From contig NC_049902.1 of the NCBI RefSeq assembly GCF_001411555.2, positions 11,413,888-11,477,887 of the forward strand: a stretch of 64,000 nucleotides of DNA. The letters are read 5' to 3'. The notes under the pieces are model-generated. The model did not search any database. It worked only from the letters and a program-made list of their open reading frames with translations, and was not told the DNA's origin. Position 1 is the stretch's first letter; each line of letters opens with the position of its first letter. This stretch comes from Juglans regia. Its lineage: Eukaryota > Streptophyta > Magnoliopsida > Fagales > Juglandaceae. Positions 34,259 to 46,190 of the stretch are shown here, one piece after another. A program made the position numbers and the translations under genes.

Positions 34259-36012
34259 TTTACTAAAATCTCTCACTTGTTCATAGTCCACAATGGGTGT
34301 CATGCCCATTAACAATATTCTATGAATTTCTTAATTAATTATCCCTCATATAGAAAACAAAGTACGACCTGACAATAAGGTAAAAAGTATGAGTATTATA
34401 TTAAGTCATCATCTTATTAATATAGTAAATCACTCATAACATCTCGTTTATGCCCTAGATTTCTTGATCTCATTAGGTCAAGGGTCCTTGATCCCTCATG
34501 AGTTTATAATTCAAAGCAATTCTTGACTTTACATTATATAACATACTCATGATTATATTTAGTTAAAACGACATAATCGTCTAGTCTATGTGCCATAAAA
34601 TAACATGTAAGATTTCAAATAATTTTCTCTAGACACTCGTATCAATTCAATTAGACTTGAATGTTTTTTTATATATGCTTCGCGAGATCGTATTATTCGT
34701 GGTCCTAAAATAACATACTAAAATAGGGACTTCAAGCTTTTTTCTCATGACATTGTTCTAGGATCAATGGCATAAGATTAGATCAATTATTGATCCATTA
34801 GGTCTCACATAGTGACGAAGTAAGGACCCATCCAATCAATCCTTATATGGTCGTCTATGACACATAGTAGAAAATGTATGTTACAACAGAACTCCCACTC
34901 AGTCTGGCATAGGAATCTTAGTATAGCACTCCTACTCATCTAGCACTTACCTAAGATCTCACATTCCACTTTAATCAGGATTCATAAAGTTGTGTTAATA
35001 TTTTATGTACGACTCTTGTAAGTCTTATCTTAGTTAAGCTAAGACGACATTCTTTAAATTATCTTGAATGCTTTCAAAGCATCAAGATTTTTATTTGCTC
35101 GCTTTCAAGTGCCAAAGTAATCAATTTGTATCATCTTTCTTGTTATTCGAGCGCCAAGGTGATCATCTATATAAGTGGACTGATCTTTGCCTGGTAATAT
35201 TTTTATAATGTGTGCTTTTCATTTAGTATTAATTAACTTATAGTATGAAATAAACACAATAATCTCACTAATGCAACAATATCTAAGATATTCTTAACAT
35301 ATATCAAATTCGATTAAGTTCCAAACTCCTAACATGATTTTGAAAAATACTTCTACTAGTAGTCTTAGTAAGAGGATTAACTACTATCTTGTTAGTAGAG
35401 ATATATTGTAGGATCACCTCATCCCATGCAACAACATCCCAAATTTAGTGAAACTGAATATCAATGTGTTTGGTTTTGTCATGGTATTTGGGATCCTAAG
35501 CATATGACAAAGTTGTGATACTATCACTGTATATCTTAACGGCTTCATCTACAAGAGTAGTAACATCTAGGCACTGAAGAAATATCCTCAACCTAACAAC
35601 CTTTTGTACAATTGCTAAACAAGCAAGTACTCCGACTCCATCATGGACAAAGCAATGCATGATTATTTCTTGTTTTACCAAGAAATAGCTCCCCCGCTAG
35701 GCATAAATGTGTAACTTATCGTGGATTTATGCTCATCTTTATCATTTGCCTAATCAATATCGCTATAACTCTTCAATCTTATGTCTCCACTTTGATAACA
35801 AAGAACAAAGTCTGTTATCCCATGAAGGTATCGAAAAATCTTCTTAATTGCGAATTACTCTGATAATGACTAACCAAACCAACTACAAAGTAAATGTTAG
35901 ATCATGTACATAACATAACGGACATTAGACTTCCAAATCTACTTCCATAAAAAATTTCGATAATTTCTTTCTTTTCCTGATAACTCTTGGGACAATGTTC
36001 TAGGTTCAATGT
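34259..36012 (-). pseudogene. Copia internal remnant with RNase H
   Basis: The minus strand between about 35830 and 35460 reads, across frameshifts, DKDEHKST.SYTFMPSGGAISW and SCIALSMMESEYL, the Copia RNase H signature, then KIYSDSITTLSYA. Nearer the LTR (34260-35330) is the untranslated 3' zone typical of such elements. Stops and frame changes throughout. The LTR-proximal text (ttttactaaaatctctcactt region) contains the purine-rich tract on the minus strand. Confidence 0.75.
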
Positions 36013-36820
36013 TGTAACATACTAATCATATATTTGGAGCATATAAATAAAGCATTTAGTTATTATTATTATTTTTTATTATTTTTATTTTTATTATTAT
36101 TAAGGTTTTATTTATTGAATATTATTATAAATTTTTTAACTCAAAATCTATATTAATTTTTATCGAATGTAAACACAGGACTGAGTCTCTACTGAATTAC
36201 CGAATCCTATCTAAATGTGAAAAAGTGCCTAAGTCAGTTTTAACTACACTGAATTTCATTGCAAATAAATCACTCCTCACTTCACGTCACCCTTTCGTCA
36301 TCCCTTTATTTTCGATGTGATCACTAAATATTTCTCCTGTAAACTCCTTGAAGCACTTTGAATGGGACATGTACAAGACGGTTTCCATCTATTTATCCCT
36401 TCCCCCATCTGTAAATTCAATCACAGAAAAGTATCAAGCAACCACACAACTACTCCCGCAATCTGATTTGTTCTCCATCTTACTCAGAACCAACATTCAT
36501 CCTTTTACCTTCAAAGCCGTCTTTGAGAGGCCTCCCTCAGTGCTCCACCGCTGTCAATTTTCACCTACTAGCCACCAGCCTCGTCTCTTCCACCTCGTGC
36601 CAACTTGCAAGGCGAAAACCAACATAAAAGGACCCATACCCGTAAACTGATACACCCACCAAGCATCTCCCTAGAAACCACTTAGACAACCACGAAAACT
36701 GCCGTCCGAGAGCTCTCCCTCAACCCAGATCTGCCGCATGCCCTCCCTGTAAGTTCTCCGTAGCAAACTCCATCCCTCTTCTCCTCGGTTCTTGTTTGAC
36801 AGCATCTAATGGTTTCTCTC

Positions 36821-36839
36821 TCTCACACACACACACACA

Positions 36840-36885
<46 letters not shown>
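36821..36885. repeat. Compound (CA)n(CT)n microsatellite in the Gypsy LTR
   Basis: A (CA) run followed immediately by a (CT) run of about 20 repeats, near 36821-36885. It is flanked by sequence richer in G/C than the surroundings, with ORFs on both strands that are only by-products of the repeat. Confidence 0.9.
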
Positions 36886-36886
<1 letters not shown>

Positions 36887-39325
36887 GGCCCTTTAGCCGC
36901 ACCACTCACTATTGATCCAGCCCAGCTCCATCGCACCGTGCCTTCATTCAAACGGTGCCTCGTTTTTGCTTGGTAAGTTGTGCCGCACTGGTTTTAGAAT
37001 CAATAGTTGAAATTTTGATGCTTAAAGTTGCTTTTTAGGTCTTAGTTTTCATAAAAGTAACCTATGTTGCTATAATTACAAGATGCTTTATAGGTATTCA
37101 GTTTTCAAAAAAAGTACAAGCCTATGTTGTTATAATTACAAGATTGCCATTTAAAGCCTCTGCCGCACACATTAGTTTTCTCTCATCTGCGTGTTGCTCT
37201 CAAGTCAAATAAAAGGAGTCGTGTTTATTCTGTATCCCTAGTATTACATAAGGGTAGACCTTTAATTTTAATTACTTGCATATCCTCTAATAGGCTGCTA
37301 GCGTTGGGCTTAAAATTTATCCTCTGTCATAGTATTTTGGACTTTATTTTATATATGGTTGGTCTATCTATTTCAGAGAAGCTTTTCTAATATTTTTTAA
37401 GTTGGGTTGAGTTGATATTTTAAATTGGATTGGGTTAATATTAAGTGGGCTGGTCTTATTTGAATAATTATGTTAACCCAAAAACCTATGATTTACAAAA
37501 ATATGAGAAAAATATATATGTTATTAATTATTAAATTTTATAGTGAAAGTTCATTAGTAACTAATATAGAGTTTAAATTTATTTTGAATGCTTTAAATTG
37601 AGTAAGTCTATTTTTATGAAATGAGTTTCCACTGTTATTTAATATATTTAAATACAATACGATTCCCTACTTAATTAAAATATGTTATTAGTATTTAAAT
37701 AATTTAATATATAAGCATTCATTGATTTTTATGTTAAACAAAATATTTATTCATTATTTTCTACAGTATGAATTTAATTAAGTGGGATATTAGGATATGT
37801 ATTCCTAGACAAATTTAGTGATGTTTAATAATTAATTCAGGTGACGATCTAAGAAGTGAGATTCAGGAAGTAGCGCTACGAGGTAAGTAATTTGATCACA
37901 GATTAGGATCATCACATGTTAGCTTAGACAAATTATTATTAAAGCCAATTCTTGAAAGCCAATGTTTATGTATCTCACATGTCATAATTATGCAAATATG
38001 TCATTCCGCATCATGTTCAGTTTCAGAAAATTATAATTATGTATGTATTATGTCATGCATCTCACGTTGCATAAGACACGTAAGATATCTTAAGTTCAAG
38101 TGCAAAATAAGATCAGATCAGTTTAATCAAATGATCATTCAAATGCATGGTACTAATGCAATTTCAGGGTGGATGTGCAAGCCACGAACTCAAGCATGGT
38201 CCACCATAGTATGACAGAATACTATCAGCGACTCCCCTTGCAGCCGCAGGACGTGGGGTCGATGCACAACCTCGCACACAGGATTAAGTGTGTTGGCTAG
38301 TTAGATTAGTCAGTTAATTCAGATAAATCTGTCATGCATAGCACAAGTATCAGCATGAACAGTCATAAATTTTAAGCTCTTAACATGAAATTTTTATGAA
38401 AAATCCTATATTTCTTACGTTTACGTTGTGATGGATTTTTTTCTGAGTCTTCGACTCATTTTAGTTTATTTCATACTTTTAACCACCTAGGTGAGGATGA
38501 TGAACACGAGCAGGTAGGCTAGGATTAGAAAGAGCAGTTGCTTTAATTTCAAACTTCCTAGAATAAAATTTGCTTTTATGATAAAGATTTTATTCAGTTT
38601 ATCCATTTAAAATTTTTTGGAAGACATTTTATTAGACAAATCTTGTTATGAAATAAATGTTAATTTCATATTATTAAATATGAGATCTTGCCGGGTTTAT
38701 TTTATGAAAAAATCACGTGACACTCCTAGCCTACGGGAAGGGGGTATTATAATTTGGTATCAAAGCCAATTTATTTAGTTTATTTGCTTCAAGGAGTTTG
38801 CAGGAGAAAGACTCGGTGATCACACTGAAAATAAAGGGATAACGAAAGGGTGACGTTGAAGTGAGGAGTGATTTATTTGCAATGAAATTCAGTGTAGTTA
38901 AAACTGACTTAGTTATATTTCCACATTTAGAGAGGATTTGGTAATTCACTCATGACTCAGTCCAGTGTTTACATCCGATAAAAATTAATGCAGATTGTGG
39001 GTTAAAAAATTTATAATAATATTCAATAAATAAAACCTTAATAATAATAATAATAATAATAACTAAATGATTTATTTATGTGCTCCAAATATATGATTAG
39101 TATGTTACAAATCTCTCCCCTAAAAGAAAATCTCGTCTTCGAGATGGAACGTACCTTGATTAAAATAAGTAGGAGTATTTTTCTCTTATGTCTTCCTCGT
39201 GTTCCCAAGTGGCTTCTCTCTTGCTGTGGTGACTCCAAAGTACTTTAACCAATTGAATAGTTCTGTTTCGTAGCACTTGAGCCTTCTATGCTAATATTCT
39301 CACTGGAACTTCTTCCTAGCTGAGG

Positions 39326-39783
39326 TCATCTTGAGTCTGAAGAGTCTCGTACTCTAAATACATGTGTGGGATCTGGGACATACTTTCGTAACATAGAGAC
39401 ATAAAACACATTGTGCATTGACGACAAGTGAGGTGGAAGTGCTAGTCTGTAAGCTGTAACACCTATTCTTTCTAAGATCTCGAAAGGACCTATGTACCTC
39501 GGGCTTAACTTTGCCTTTTTACCAAATCGCATTATTCCTTTCATTGGTGCAACCTTCAAAAGTATTTTGTCTTCTACCTCAAATTCTAATTCTTGTCAGT
39601 ATTGGTTTGTATATTTCTTCTGTCACTCTTATGCTATTGAGAGCTTCTTTCTGATAACTGACATTTTCTCACACGTCTTGTATAATTTCTTGTCCCAGTA
39701 TCCGCCGCTCTCCTACTTCATCTCAGTAGAGGGGCGACCTACATTTACATCGGTAGAGAACTTCATACGGCGCTACCTGAGTA
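39326..39783 (-). pseudogene. Gypsy integrase C-terminal fragment (inverted)
   Basis: The minus strand reads VAPYEVLYRCKCRSPL and DEVGERRILGQEIIQDV (39783-39680), and in another frame from 39559 MKGIMRFGKKAKLSPRYIGP, then FEILERIGVTAYRLALPPHL and NVFYVSMLRKYVPDP. This is the conserved end of Ty3/Gypsy integrases of the chromovirus type. Stops and a frameshift lie between the blocks, so it is inactive. Its orientation opposes the LTR to its left, which documents the internal inversion. Confidence 0.85.
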
Positions 39784-40613
39784 CTTTCCTGGTAACTATT
39801 ATTAAATATGAGATATTTTGTCGGATTTATTTTCTAAAAAACACATGACACTCCTAGTCTAGGAAAATGAGTGTTACAAATGTATAACTCTTCTCAACTA
39901 GAGTGTTTATGGATTTCGAGTTGTACATACGAAATCGTTTTAGAATCTTCTTAATGCAAGTCTCTTAGACAAACTAAGGAGTTTCTTAGACCCATCCCTG
40001 GATTTCTCCCTCTACATGCAACTTAACTTCACCAAATTTAAGGGACATGTTTATGATATTATAAGGAATGTTTTCATGTAGAGAATTTAATCTTAAACAT
40101 GTTATAGCATAGTCTTTAATAAAAAAAAGTCCGAAACTCAAAAAGTATAATCAATTACATGTTTTTAAAATCATTCCAAAGCATCAAACAACATATAATC
40201 ATATTCATGGGGGCGAAAACAAGCAGCATAGGCTCTAATATCAATGTTAGATAAGGTTAATTGGAATTAATTCAAGTGAAGTGGAATTCATACAAGCCCT
40301 TATATTTGCTCGTCTTACAACTCTAGTCAAATTTTTGTAATTGCACATCTGTGTCACTTAAGAGGCTACTAGAGTCTTTTAAAATAATTCTATTTTAAAA
40401 TCATGAGTTTAAGATTGTTGTTATAGGAAATTGTATAGAGAGAGAGGAGATGCTTTTGTTTGTATGTTTACTCACTTTTCCACAAACTTACCATACTAAC
40501 ATACGTAAAATTCTCATTTAAAGAGACTTTTGTTTGGGTGGTTAATTAGAAGTTAATTAACTGCTTGTAATTTCTCCACCCATATGAACACTACATGAAT
40601 CATGGGGTACCCA

Positions 40614-41981
40614 TTTATTAACAGCCATGATAGCTTTATTCTTTGCAACAAATAAATTCTCACTCCTAAAAACCACAATGGTGATAGAGGCATCTCAGTA
40701 TGAAAGTGAATAATTAAAATGTAGTTTTAATTTAAAATTAATATATTATATTTAAATATAATATCTTGAGATTTTTATTAAAAATACACTTGATTTTTGA
40801 GATGCAAAAGCACTACTCAGACTTTTATATTCAAGTTTTTCTAATACTTTTTTTTAATTGATAATATTGCCAAGTTATTTAAGTCTTACTTGTGAGTTGT
40901 GACATATGCCTGATTTGGATAATGAAAGCCACTCATCTCATCTCATTCATCTCATTTCCATATCTAAATACCACAAACATAAATAATTTTTAATTTTAAA
41001 TATTCAATTTTTTCATCTAATCATTACAAATTTTCCAAACTTTCAAACAAAATACAAAAAAACAATTCAACTTCTTCAAATATCAAAACAAAACTAATAT
41101 TAAAAACTATATTCTAACAATATTTTAATTTTATAATATTTTTATTTTAACTTTTTTCTCTCATTTTTGAAAACCCCTTAAAATATTTTAACTCAAACCA
41201 TTTCTAACTCATCTCATCTAAACTCACTATCCAAATCAGCCCATAGTGGGTCATAAATAAGTTTTTATTAATTTTACTTTGAAGAACCTTTTTCTATAAA
41301 TAATATAATGAAAAAAATATTTATAAACAAATAAATGATATCAATATCTTAATATACATCATATTTAAGAGAGAATAAAAAGTTCTGTTTACAAGCCAAT
41401 GTGGATAACGCAACTAACAAAACGCTTACATGCATAATTTGATTTAGATGGTATTTCTACATACCAGCTTGCAAATAGAAAGAACTCAAATATTGAAGGT
41501 CAAGTTATCATATCTCCAAATCATGATCATTGACAACTTCTAATATATTAAAATTAAATAAAATCCAAATATCTCTTGCAAATTGTTCAAATCTCCTCTT
41601 AATTGAAGAAATCCTTGATCTAGTATAGATGTGAGATCTAGTATTGATGTGAAAGAATCAATCCTAAATATTCTTCAACTTATTTCACTATCTTATCATC
41701 AACATTTGATCAATTGTGTCATTTTTAACAACTTCATTTCTAAATCAACCCAATTAGTCATATTAATTATATATTCATTAGATATTTCATTTGTGATGCC
41801 TTGTTCCTCAGTAAAAGACTTGGTGAGGATCCATGGTGCCAAGCGTGCTGACCAATCATTAACTCCCGAGGTTCAAATCAGGTCAGGCGTGCAATATTCA
41901 GATAGAAGTGCATGTGTAAGAACGTAGATATTGAATCACAAAGAGAAAGAAAAATAGAGGTTAAATCTGAAGGCTAAATAT
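40614..41981. other. Intergenic DNA between Copia provirus and solo LTR
   Basis: AT-rich with one MITE (40908-41242). Around 41800-41930 composition is more balanced and a short + frame (VKDLVRIHGAKRADQS) is open, but I recognise no family. The five bases aatat at 41977-41981 are the left TSD of the next element. Confidence 0.45.
40908..41242. mobile_element. MITE, tctcatctcat family, long form
   Basis: Left end gcctgatttggataatg and right end tatccaaatcagccc are inverted. Subterminal ctcatctcatctcatt and aactcatctcatctaaactc runs, and a core with tcattacaaattttccaaac and aataatatta-like words. At 335 bp it belongs to a longer subgroup shared with 44048-44402 and 50278-50654. Confidence 0.7.
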
Positions 41982-42501
41982 TGTAGTACCAAAAGTCTAA
42001 TCCATTATAATTTTCACCCAACATTCATTGGTTACTACATTTATGAAAATAAATACACATGTCCAAATATTAGGTTCACAAACCCATAATGATGCACACC
42101 AAACACATATGGTCGTTTGATTGGTAAATATGTACAACTCCCAAAAAAAGGGTAAACAAATTACAAGACGGAAGTAGTTTTTCACGCCCATTCCTTGGGT
42201 GGGGTTGGCTCTTCCTTCTTCGATGTCACTCATGGATTTATCTATGCATCAAAATCTATGGTTTTGATATTGAAACCATAAGTAGGTCAGAAAGTTATGA
42301 TAAAACCGTTAATGAGAGACAATGCTTGTCCAATGTATAGTTTTATGTAACATAATGAATGAATGCATATATTAATGCATGGCGAGGAATCACTTTCTTA
42401 GGTAAAAACACATGTATTTGTAAAACATGACGAGAAATCACGCTCTCAGTAAAACACAAGTATATAAGCATGGCAAGGAATCACCCTCTATGCAAAACTT
42501 A

Positions 42502-42542
<41 letters not shown>

Positions 42543-43567
42543 AGGAGAGGGATCACCCTCTTCTCAAGCACGTAAAATGAATTGCATTCATCACATAGAT
42601 GTTCGTCACACAAACATTTGTCACCTAAAATAGAGACTGGGGAATCCACTTCATCATTCAAAATCAGGGAATCACTCATACCTGACCGAAGTACAAGCCG
42701 ACTTGCCTGATCTATACAGGTCGACACTTACACAAAGTTACTTACACAAAGATATACATGTTGCACTAGGGAAATGTCTACTTGGCTAACGAACTCAAAT
42801 ACAACACACGTGATCTGTTCGGGGTACTCCCCTTCCCATCTATCAGGTGAGGCCAATACGATTCCGTTCTTCCCTAATCATCGCAGGGACTCTCTCTATC
42901 CATATGAAACTTGTGGGAACGCACCGCATGAATGGTTTGGGGACTCTCTCTACCTGTCTGTAAGGATTGACACACGATAAGGTTACACCTATCCATATAT
43001 CACACATAATCAACCATTGCAGTTATATTCAAGATCACAGAAAACACGAAGTAAACATATTCATAAACATAATGGCAAAATCATTTATTTATTCATTCTC
43101 AGACAGGGAGCATTACAGAAATTCATATGCCACTTTCATACATTCTCACAACACTCACCCACATTCCTCAGCCTTGTCTTAAAAGGTAACCTACCTCACT
43201 ACCTTAGAATTGCAGCGGTGGCTCTGTGCTACTCCTCTCTTTGTCTCCTTTGAAGTCCCTTGCTTTCTTCGAAGAATCTGACTCCAAGGGCACTCAAGTG
43301 TTTAAGATCTCAAAAGTGAGATTTGAGCTTTTGCCTTAAGCCTTTTATAGCACAAGTTTGTCAAGTCTCATTCTAAATCCATACGTGCTTAGGTGGAAGT
43401 TTTTTAGTCTCGATCATCTTAGTGCAAGATGACAGAGATAGACTAGCAAGACATGGTTTGCACGTCCTTACGGCCTACCTTACCTCCAGTCCTCAGTCTC
43501 TCCTTGAGTGAGGGTCTCCCACGAGGCATTGGACTATATTTCTGGGTATAGATGGTATGGCCCTACA
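41982..43567 (-). mobile_element. Solo LTR (~1.6 kb) of a large LTR retrotransposon
   Basis: Starts TGTAGTACCAAAAG and ends GGTATGGCCCTACA (complement TGTAGGGCCATACC). Flanks show aatat on both sides (41977-41981; 43567-43571, overlapping the last A). No PBS, PPT or coding follows, so this is a solo LTR left by recombination. Read on the minus strand, it has a TATA-like ctataaaagg (about 43342-43351) and later a polyadenylation-poor R/U5. Contains a (TA)n run at 42509-42539. ORFs inside are not genes. Confidence 0.7.
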
Positions 43568-44457
43568 ATATTCATTTTCCCTATAGGAAACCTCAATTAT
43601 TGTTGTCTTTTAAAAAATTTATAAATTATCCTTTATAAGACATTTTCTACTAAAAGATCTCTTAATTTTGCATCAATATTTTTCCCTCGATTTGGATAAT
43701 AAATATTAGTATACTAGAATTAGATATTTCATCATCAATATTGTTTTCCTTATCTAATATTTTTCTACCAAACATTATTTTATAAACAGGCGCACTAAAA
43801 AAATACATTTAAATAAAAAAGTAATTGCATATTTTCTACCAAAAACTCATTTTTTTTAAACCTTTTTTTTATGACTATTTTAATTAGAAAATTACTATTG
43901 TCTTGGAAAATATCTTTGCCATTTTGATGTCTTTTAACCATTTGATTGAATGTTTTCATGTAGTCCGAATCTGTTCTAGCATAATTATATTATGTAAATA
44001 CATTTCCTTGCACTTGGTTTAGGTAGCGAGACTTTCAACAACTTACAAGGGTACGTTTGGTAAATTAGATGAAATTAGAAATTTTCAAAACTCTCACAAT
44101 TTATTCTTTCTCAAACATCACTTAAACACAAAATACTTTTCAATTTTAAATTTTTAACTTTTTCATCTAATCATTACAACTTTTACAAACTTCAAAACAA
44201 AACATAAAAATCAACACAAGTTTTTTAAACTTCAAAACAAAAATAATATTAAAAATCATATTCAAATAATTTTTAACTTTATTATCCCTCATTTTCTAAA
44301 ACTCATACAACAACTTAAATTAAATCATTTCACTATTATTTACATATTATTTTACTAATATTCACACAATTTTGAGATATTCCAAGTGTCCAAACAAGTC
44401 CTAAAACTTTACATGATATCAACCTAGTAAGTGACTAACGTCTCTCCTTCAATCCTA
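43568..44457. other. AT-rich intergenic DNA with one MITE
   Basis: No gene seen. A long-form MITE occupies 44048-44402. The left part (43568-44047) is A/T-rich text without recognisable ends. Confidence 0.5.
44048..44402. mobile_element. MITE, long form, degraded copy
   Basis: Ends agggtacgtttggtaaatt and tccaagtgtccaaacaagtcct are weakly inverted. The core matches the long-form MITEs (caattttaaatttttaactt, tctaatcattacaacttt, aataatattaaaaa). Confidence 0.55.
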
Positions 44458-44690
44458 TGGCCTCTTCCTCCACTGTTGACTCTGCTCTCCTCCACACTGT
44501 CGCACCCACCATCACTCTTCACCCTTGGAAAGGTCAAATTTGTTCGATCTCTACTTGAAAGGTACTCACCTATATGGTTTGGCTGATGACTAGATCCATT
44601 CCTTCTCCTACCCAACCCATCCCGTCCTCCCAGCCTTCTCAATCCAATCCTCATCCTAATCCACCTTCTATTCATGGCACTTATAGTATA
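44458..44690 (+). pseudogene. Copia gag N-terminal scrap
   Basis: The + strand reads MASSSTVDSALLHTVAP (from 44457) and later, across a stop, KVLTYMVWLMTRSIPSPTQP. This fits the start of plant Copia Gag polyproteins, where a 'W...YL.G..LYG..DG..P.P' pattern follows a short variable head. Too short and damaged to function. No LTR was identified nearby. Confidence 0.55.
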
Positions 44691-44736
44691 AGCTTATCCT
44701 CAGTGTCCTAACCTCTTCATTCTCTGAAAATAATTT

Positions 44737-45150
44737 ATTTCCATGATGATTTCCTAATTTTGTGGTTCCTCCACAGTACATTGTCCAAGGCTATTTCTAA
44801 GAAATCAAACGCAAGATTATAAGCTAAGCTTTTTGAGCAATATGATGTATCGAAGTTCGCCTTAAGTGATTAATACATCATGCTACTACTGCATTAAAAA
44901 TCATCCACCATTATAAAAATTCCGTCATCGAGATTATCCAAATATTTTCTAAAGTCTATCAAGAGTTGTGATTCTTGTAACAGATTTAAGCTTTTAGTTC
45001 CCATGATTATTTCCTAATTTTGATGTTTCTCCACAATACATTGTCTAAGGTTGTCTTTTAAGAAATAAATTATAGCAAGATTATCAGTCAAACTTTTTCG
45101 AGCAATAAGACTTATCAAAGTAAGGATTAAGTAATTAATACATCACACAC
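44737..45150. repeat. Diverged tandem duplication (~263 bp period)
   Basis: The block around 44738-44880 (gatgatttcctaatttt, tccacagtacattgtc, aagattat.agc.aagct, tttt.gagcaata) recurs at about 45003-45140 in the same order with about 80% identity by eye. Function unknown. Confidence 0.7.
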
Positions 45151-45324
45151 TATGTTACTTTGATATTCTTTTTGAAAAGGAACCTATAGTTATAACATCC
45201 TCAAACAATCTTTGAATTAGATCTCAAAACATCCATTGTGATCTGTAAATATTCTAATAAAAAAATTCCAATTACTAACTGTAACCTTGAAATATGATTT
45301 AAACATTAAGGTATTGATCGTACC

Positions 45325-45500
45325 TAGGGGCGGGATCAGACAATCTAGTTTGGGGGGCTAAGTTAAGAGAAAATAATTTTGGAGGGACTAAATACTAATT
45401 TTTTATATAGTCTACTTTATAAAAACACCTTCTAGAACCTAATTTTCATCAAATTTTAAAAATTTGGGGGGAAGGGAGGTAGTTCTACCCCTGACCGTAC
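45325..45500. repeat. TE-like fragment loosely related to 4628-4757
   Basis: Starts ctaggggcgggatcagac and ends gtagttctacccctgacc with an AT-rich core and ggggggctaag / ggggggaaggg words. The ends are roughly inverted (aggggcg.gatc / ..ctacccct). Possibly a MITE. Confidence 0.4.
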
Positions 45501-45886
45501 CCTCGAAATATTACAATCATAAATATCAGCTATAACCTCAAATTGTTTCATTATATATCAGTTCAATAACTCAAGATGTTTCCTTTGATCTGAAAATAAC
45601 ACTCTATCGTTCTTTCTAAGATAGTATATAAATCCTAATTCCAATAGAATATACCATCATTGCCAACACTCAAACACCCAGTAACACTCAAATATTCCAA
45701 AACTCATTTGATATAGTAGCCTTGATTTGACATGCTAAAACTCTAACTACACAATGAATATTGTTCAGGTTTATTCTTGATCTATAAAGTTTTCTTAAAG
45801 CATAGAAAAATATGAGCAAGTTGAGAACAATTGATTTTTTTTTTTTTTAAAAAAAGGCGTGGATAATTCGAAAATTAAGATACGTT

Positions 45887-46190
45887 TAGATAGTTGCTTC
45901 TGTCATTGATGAGCGACCCTCTAAAATTTCAAGAATCCAACCTGAAGATATGGATGCTACCTTTTTAGAACGTGATCTAGGATTACGTCCACAAATATGA
46001 AAATTTTCTACTAACCTACAAGATGAGATCCAATGTGTCTATCTTAAAGTAGGTCTATGTCAACTTAAACTTTTAGAATATCCATTTTCAGGAACAGGTA
46101 AACAGCGTCGCCGACTTTAATTTTCTTGGTTTTAAAGATATTCAAATTAATTGGAATACTCACCATCGAAGAATGCTGTAAGACGACCGC
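45887..46190 (+). pseudogene. hAT transposase N-terminal remnant (TTF-type zinc finger)
   Basis: The + strand reads DMDATFLERDLGLRPQI, stop, KFSTNLQDEIQCVYLKVGLC, then QLKLLEYPFSGTGKQRRRL, stop, FSWF and, past another stop, LEYSPSKNAV. This is the block order of plant TTF-type zinc-finger hAT transposases (DPGLR..I.., ..DEIRRAYI..GPYQ, ..RRF...WF, WLEYS..KDAAFC). Three stops and truncation before the catalytic part make it dead. It is the only transposase-derived coding sequence I recognise for the many hAT-like elements here. Confidence 0.75.

Larger units (their letters stand above)
36013..39878 (+). mobile_element. Rearranged Ty3/Gypsy element inside the Copia interior
   Basis: Flanked by an exact 5-bp duplication, aatgt (36008-36012 and 39879-39883). 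A long LTR runs from TGTAACATACTAATC (36013) to about 38752 (2.7 kb) and is followed at 38755-38767 by a primer binding site, tggtatcaaagcc. From 38786 the sequence is inverted: LTR 5' part (38786-39109, reading backwards), polypurine tract (39110-39134), then the integrase end (39326-39783), all minus strand. At about 39786 the + strand LTR 3' end resumes (aaatatgagatattttgtcg ... gtgttaca). So the 3' half of the provirus was partly inverted and the rest lost. Confidence 0.8.
29058..40613 (-). mobile_element. Antisense Ty1/Copia provirus, heavily interrupted
   Basis: Left LTR: starts TGTTAGATAAG at 29058 and ends GGAGTAAACA at 34258, but is split by the hAT-like element 29437-34208, so the native LTR is about 420 bp. 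Right LTR: 40245-40613 (TGTTAGATAAGG ... GTACCCA). A tRNA-Met-type primer binding site (complement of gcataggctctaatatcaa, 40226-40244) abuts the right LTR, so the element reads right to left. Outer flanks tctat/tttat match the 5-bp TSD at 4 of 5 bases. The interior keeps only about 2.1 kb of its own sequence, including RNase H; the rest is deleted or occupied by a Gypsy element (36013-39878). Confidence 0.85.

Noticed and set aside
36348..36650. 100-codon + ORF with leader-like composition
   Set aside because: Lies wholly within the long Gypsy LTR. No domain is recognised, and LTRs are not expected to encode proteins here.
42383..43253. Several ORFs in 42.4-43.3 kb
   Set aside because: All lie inside a solo LTR, and some owe their length to a (TA)n run.
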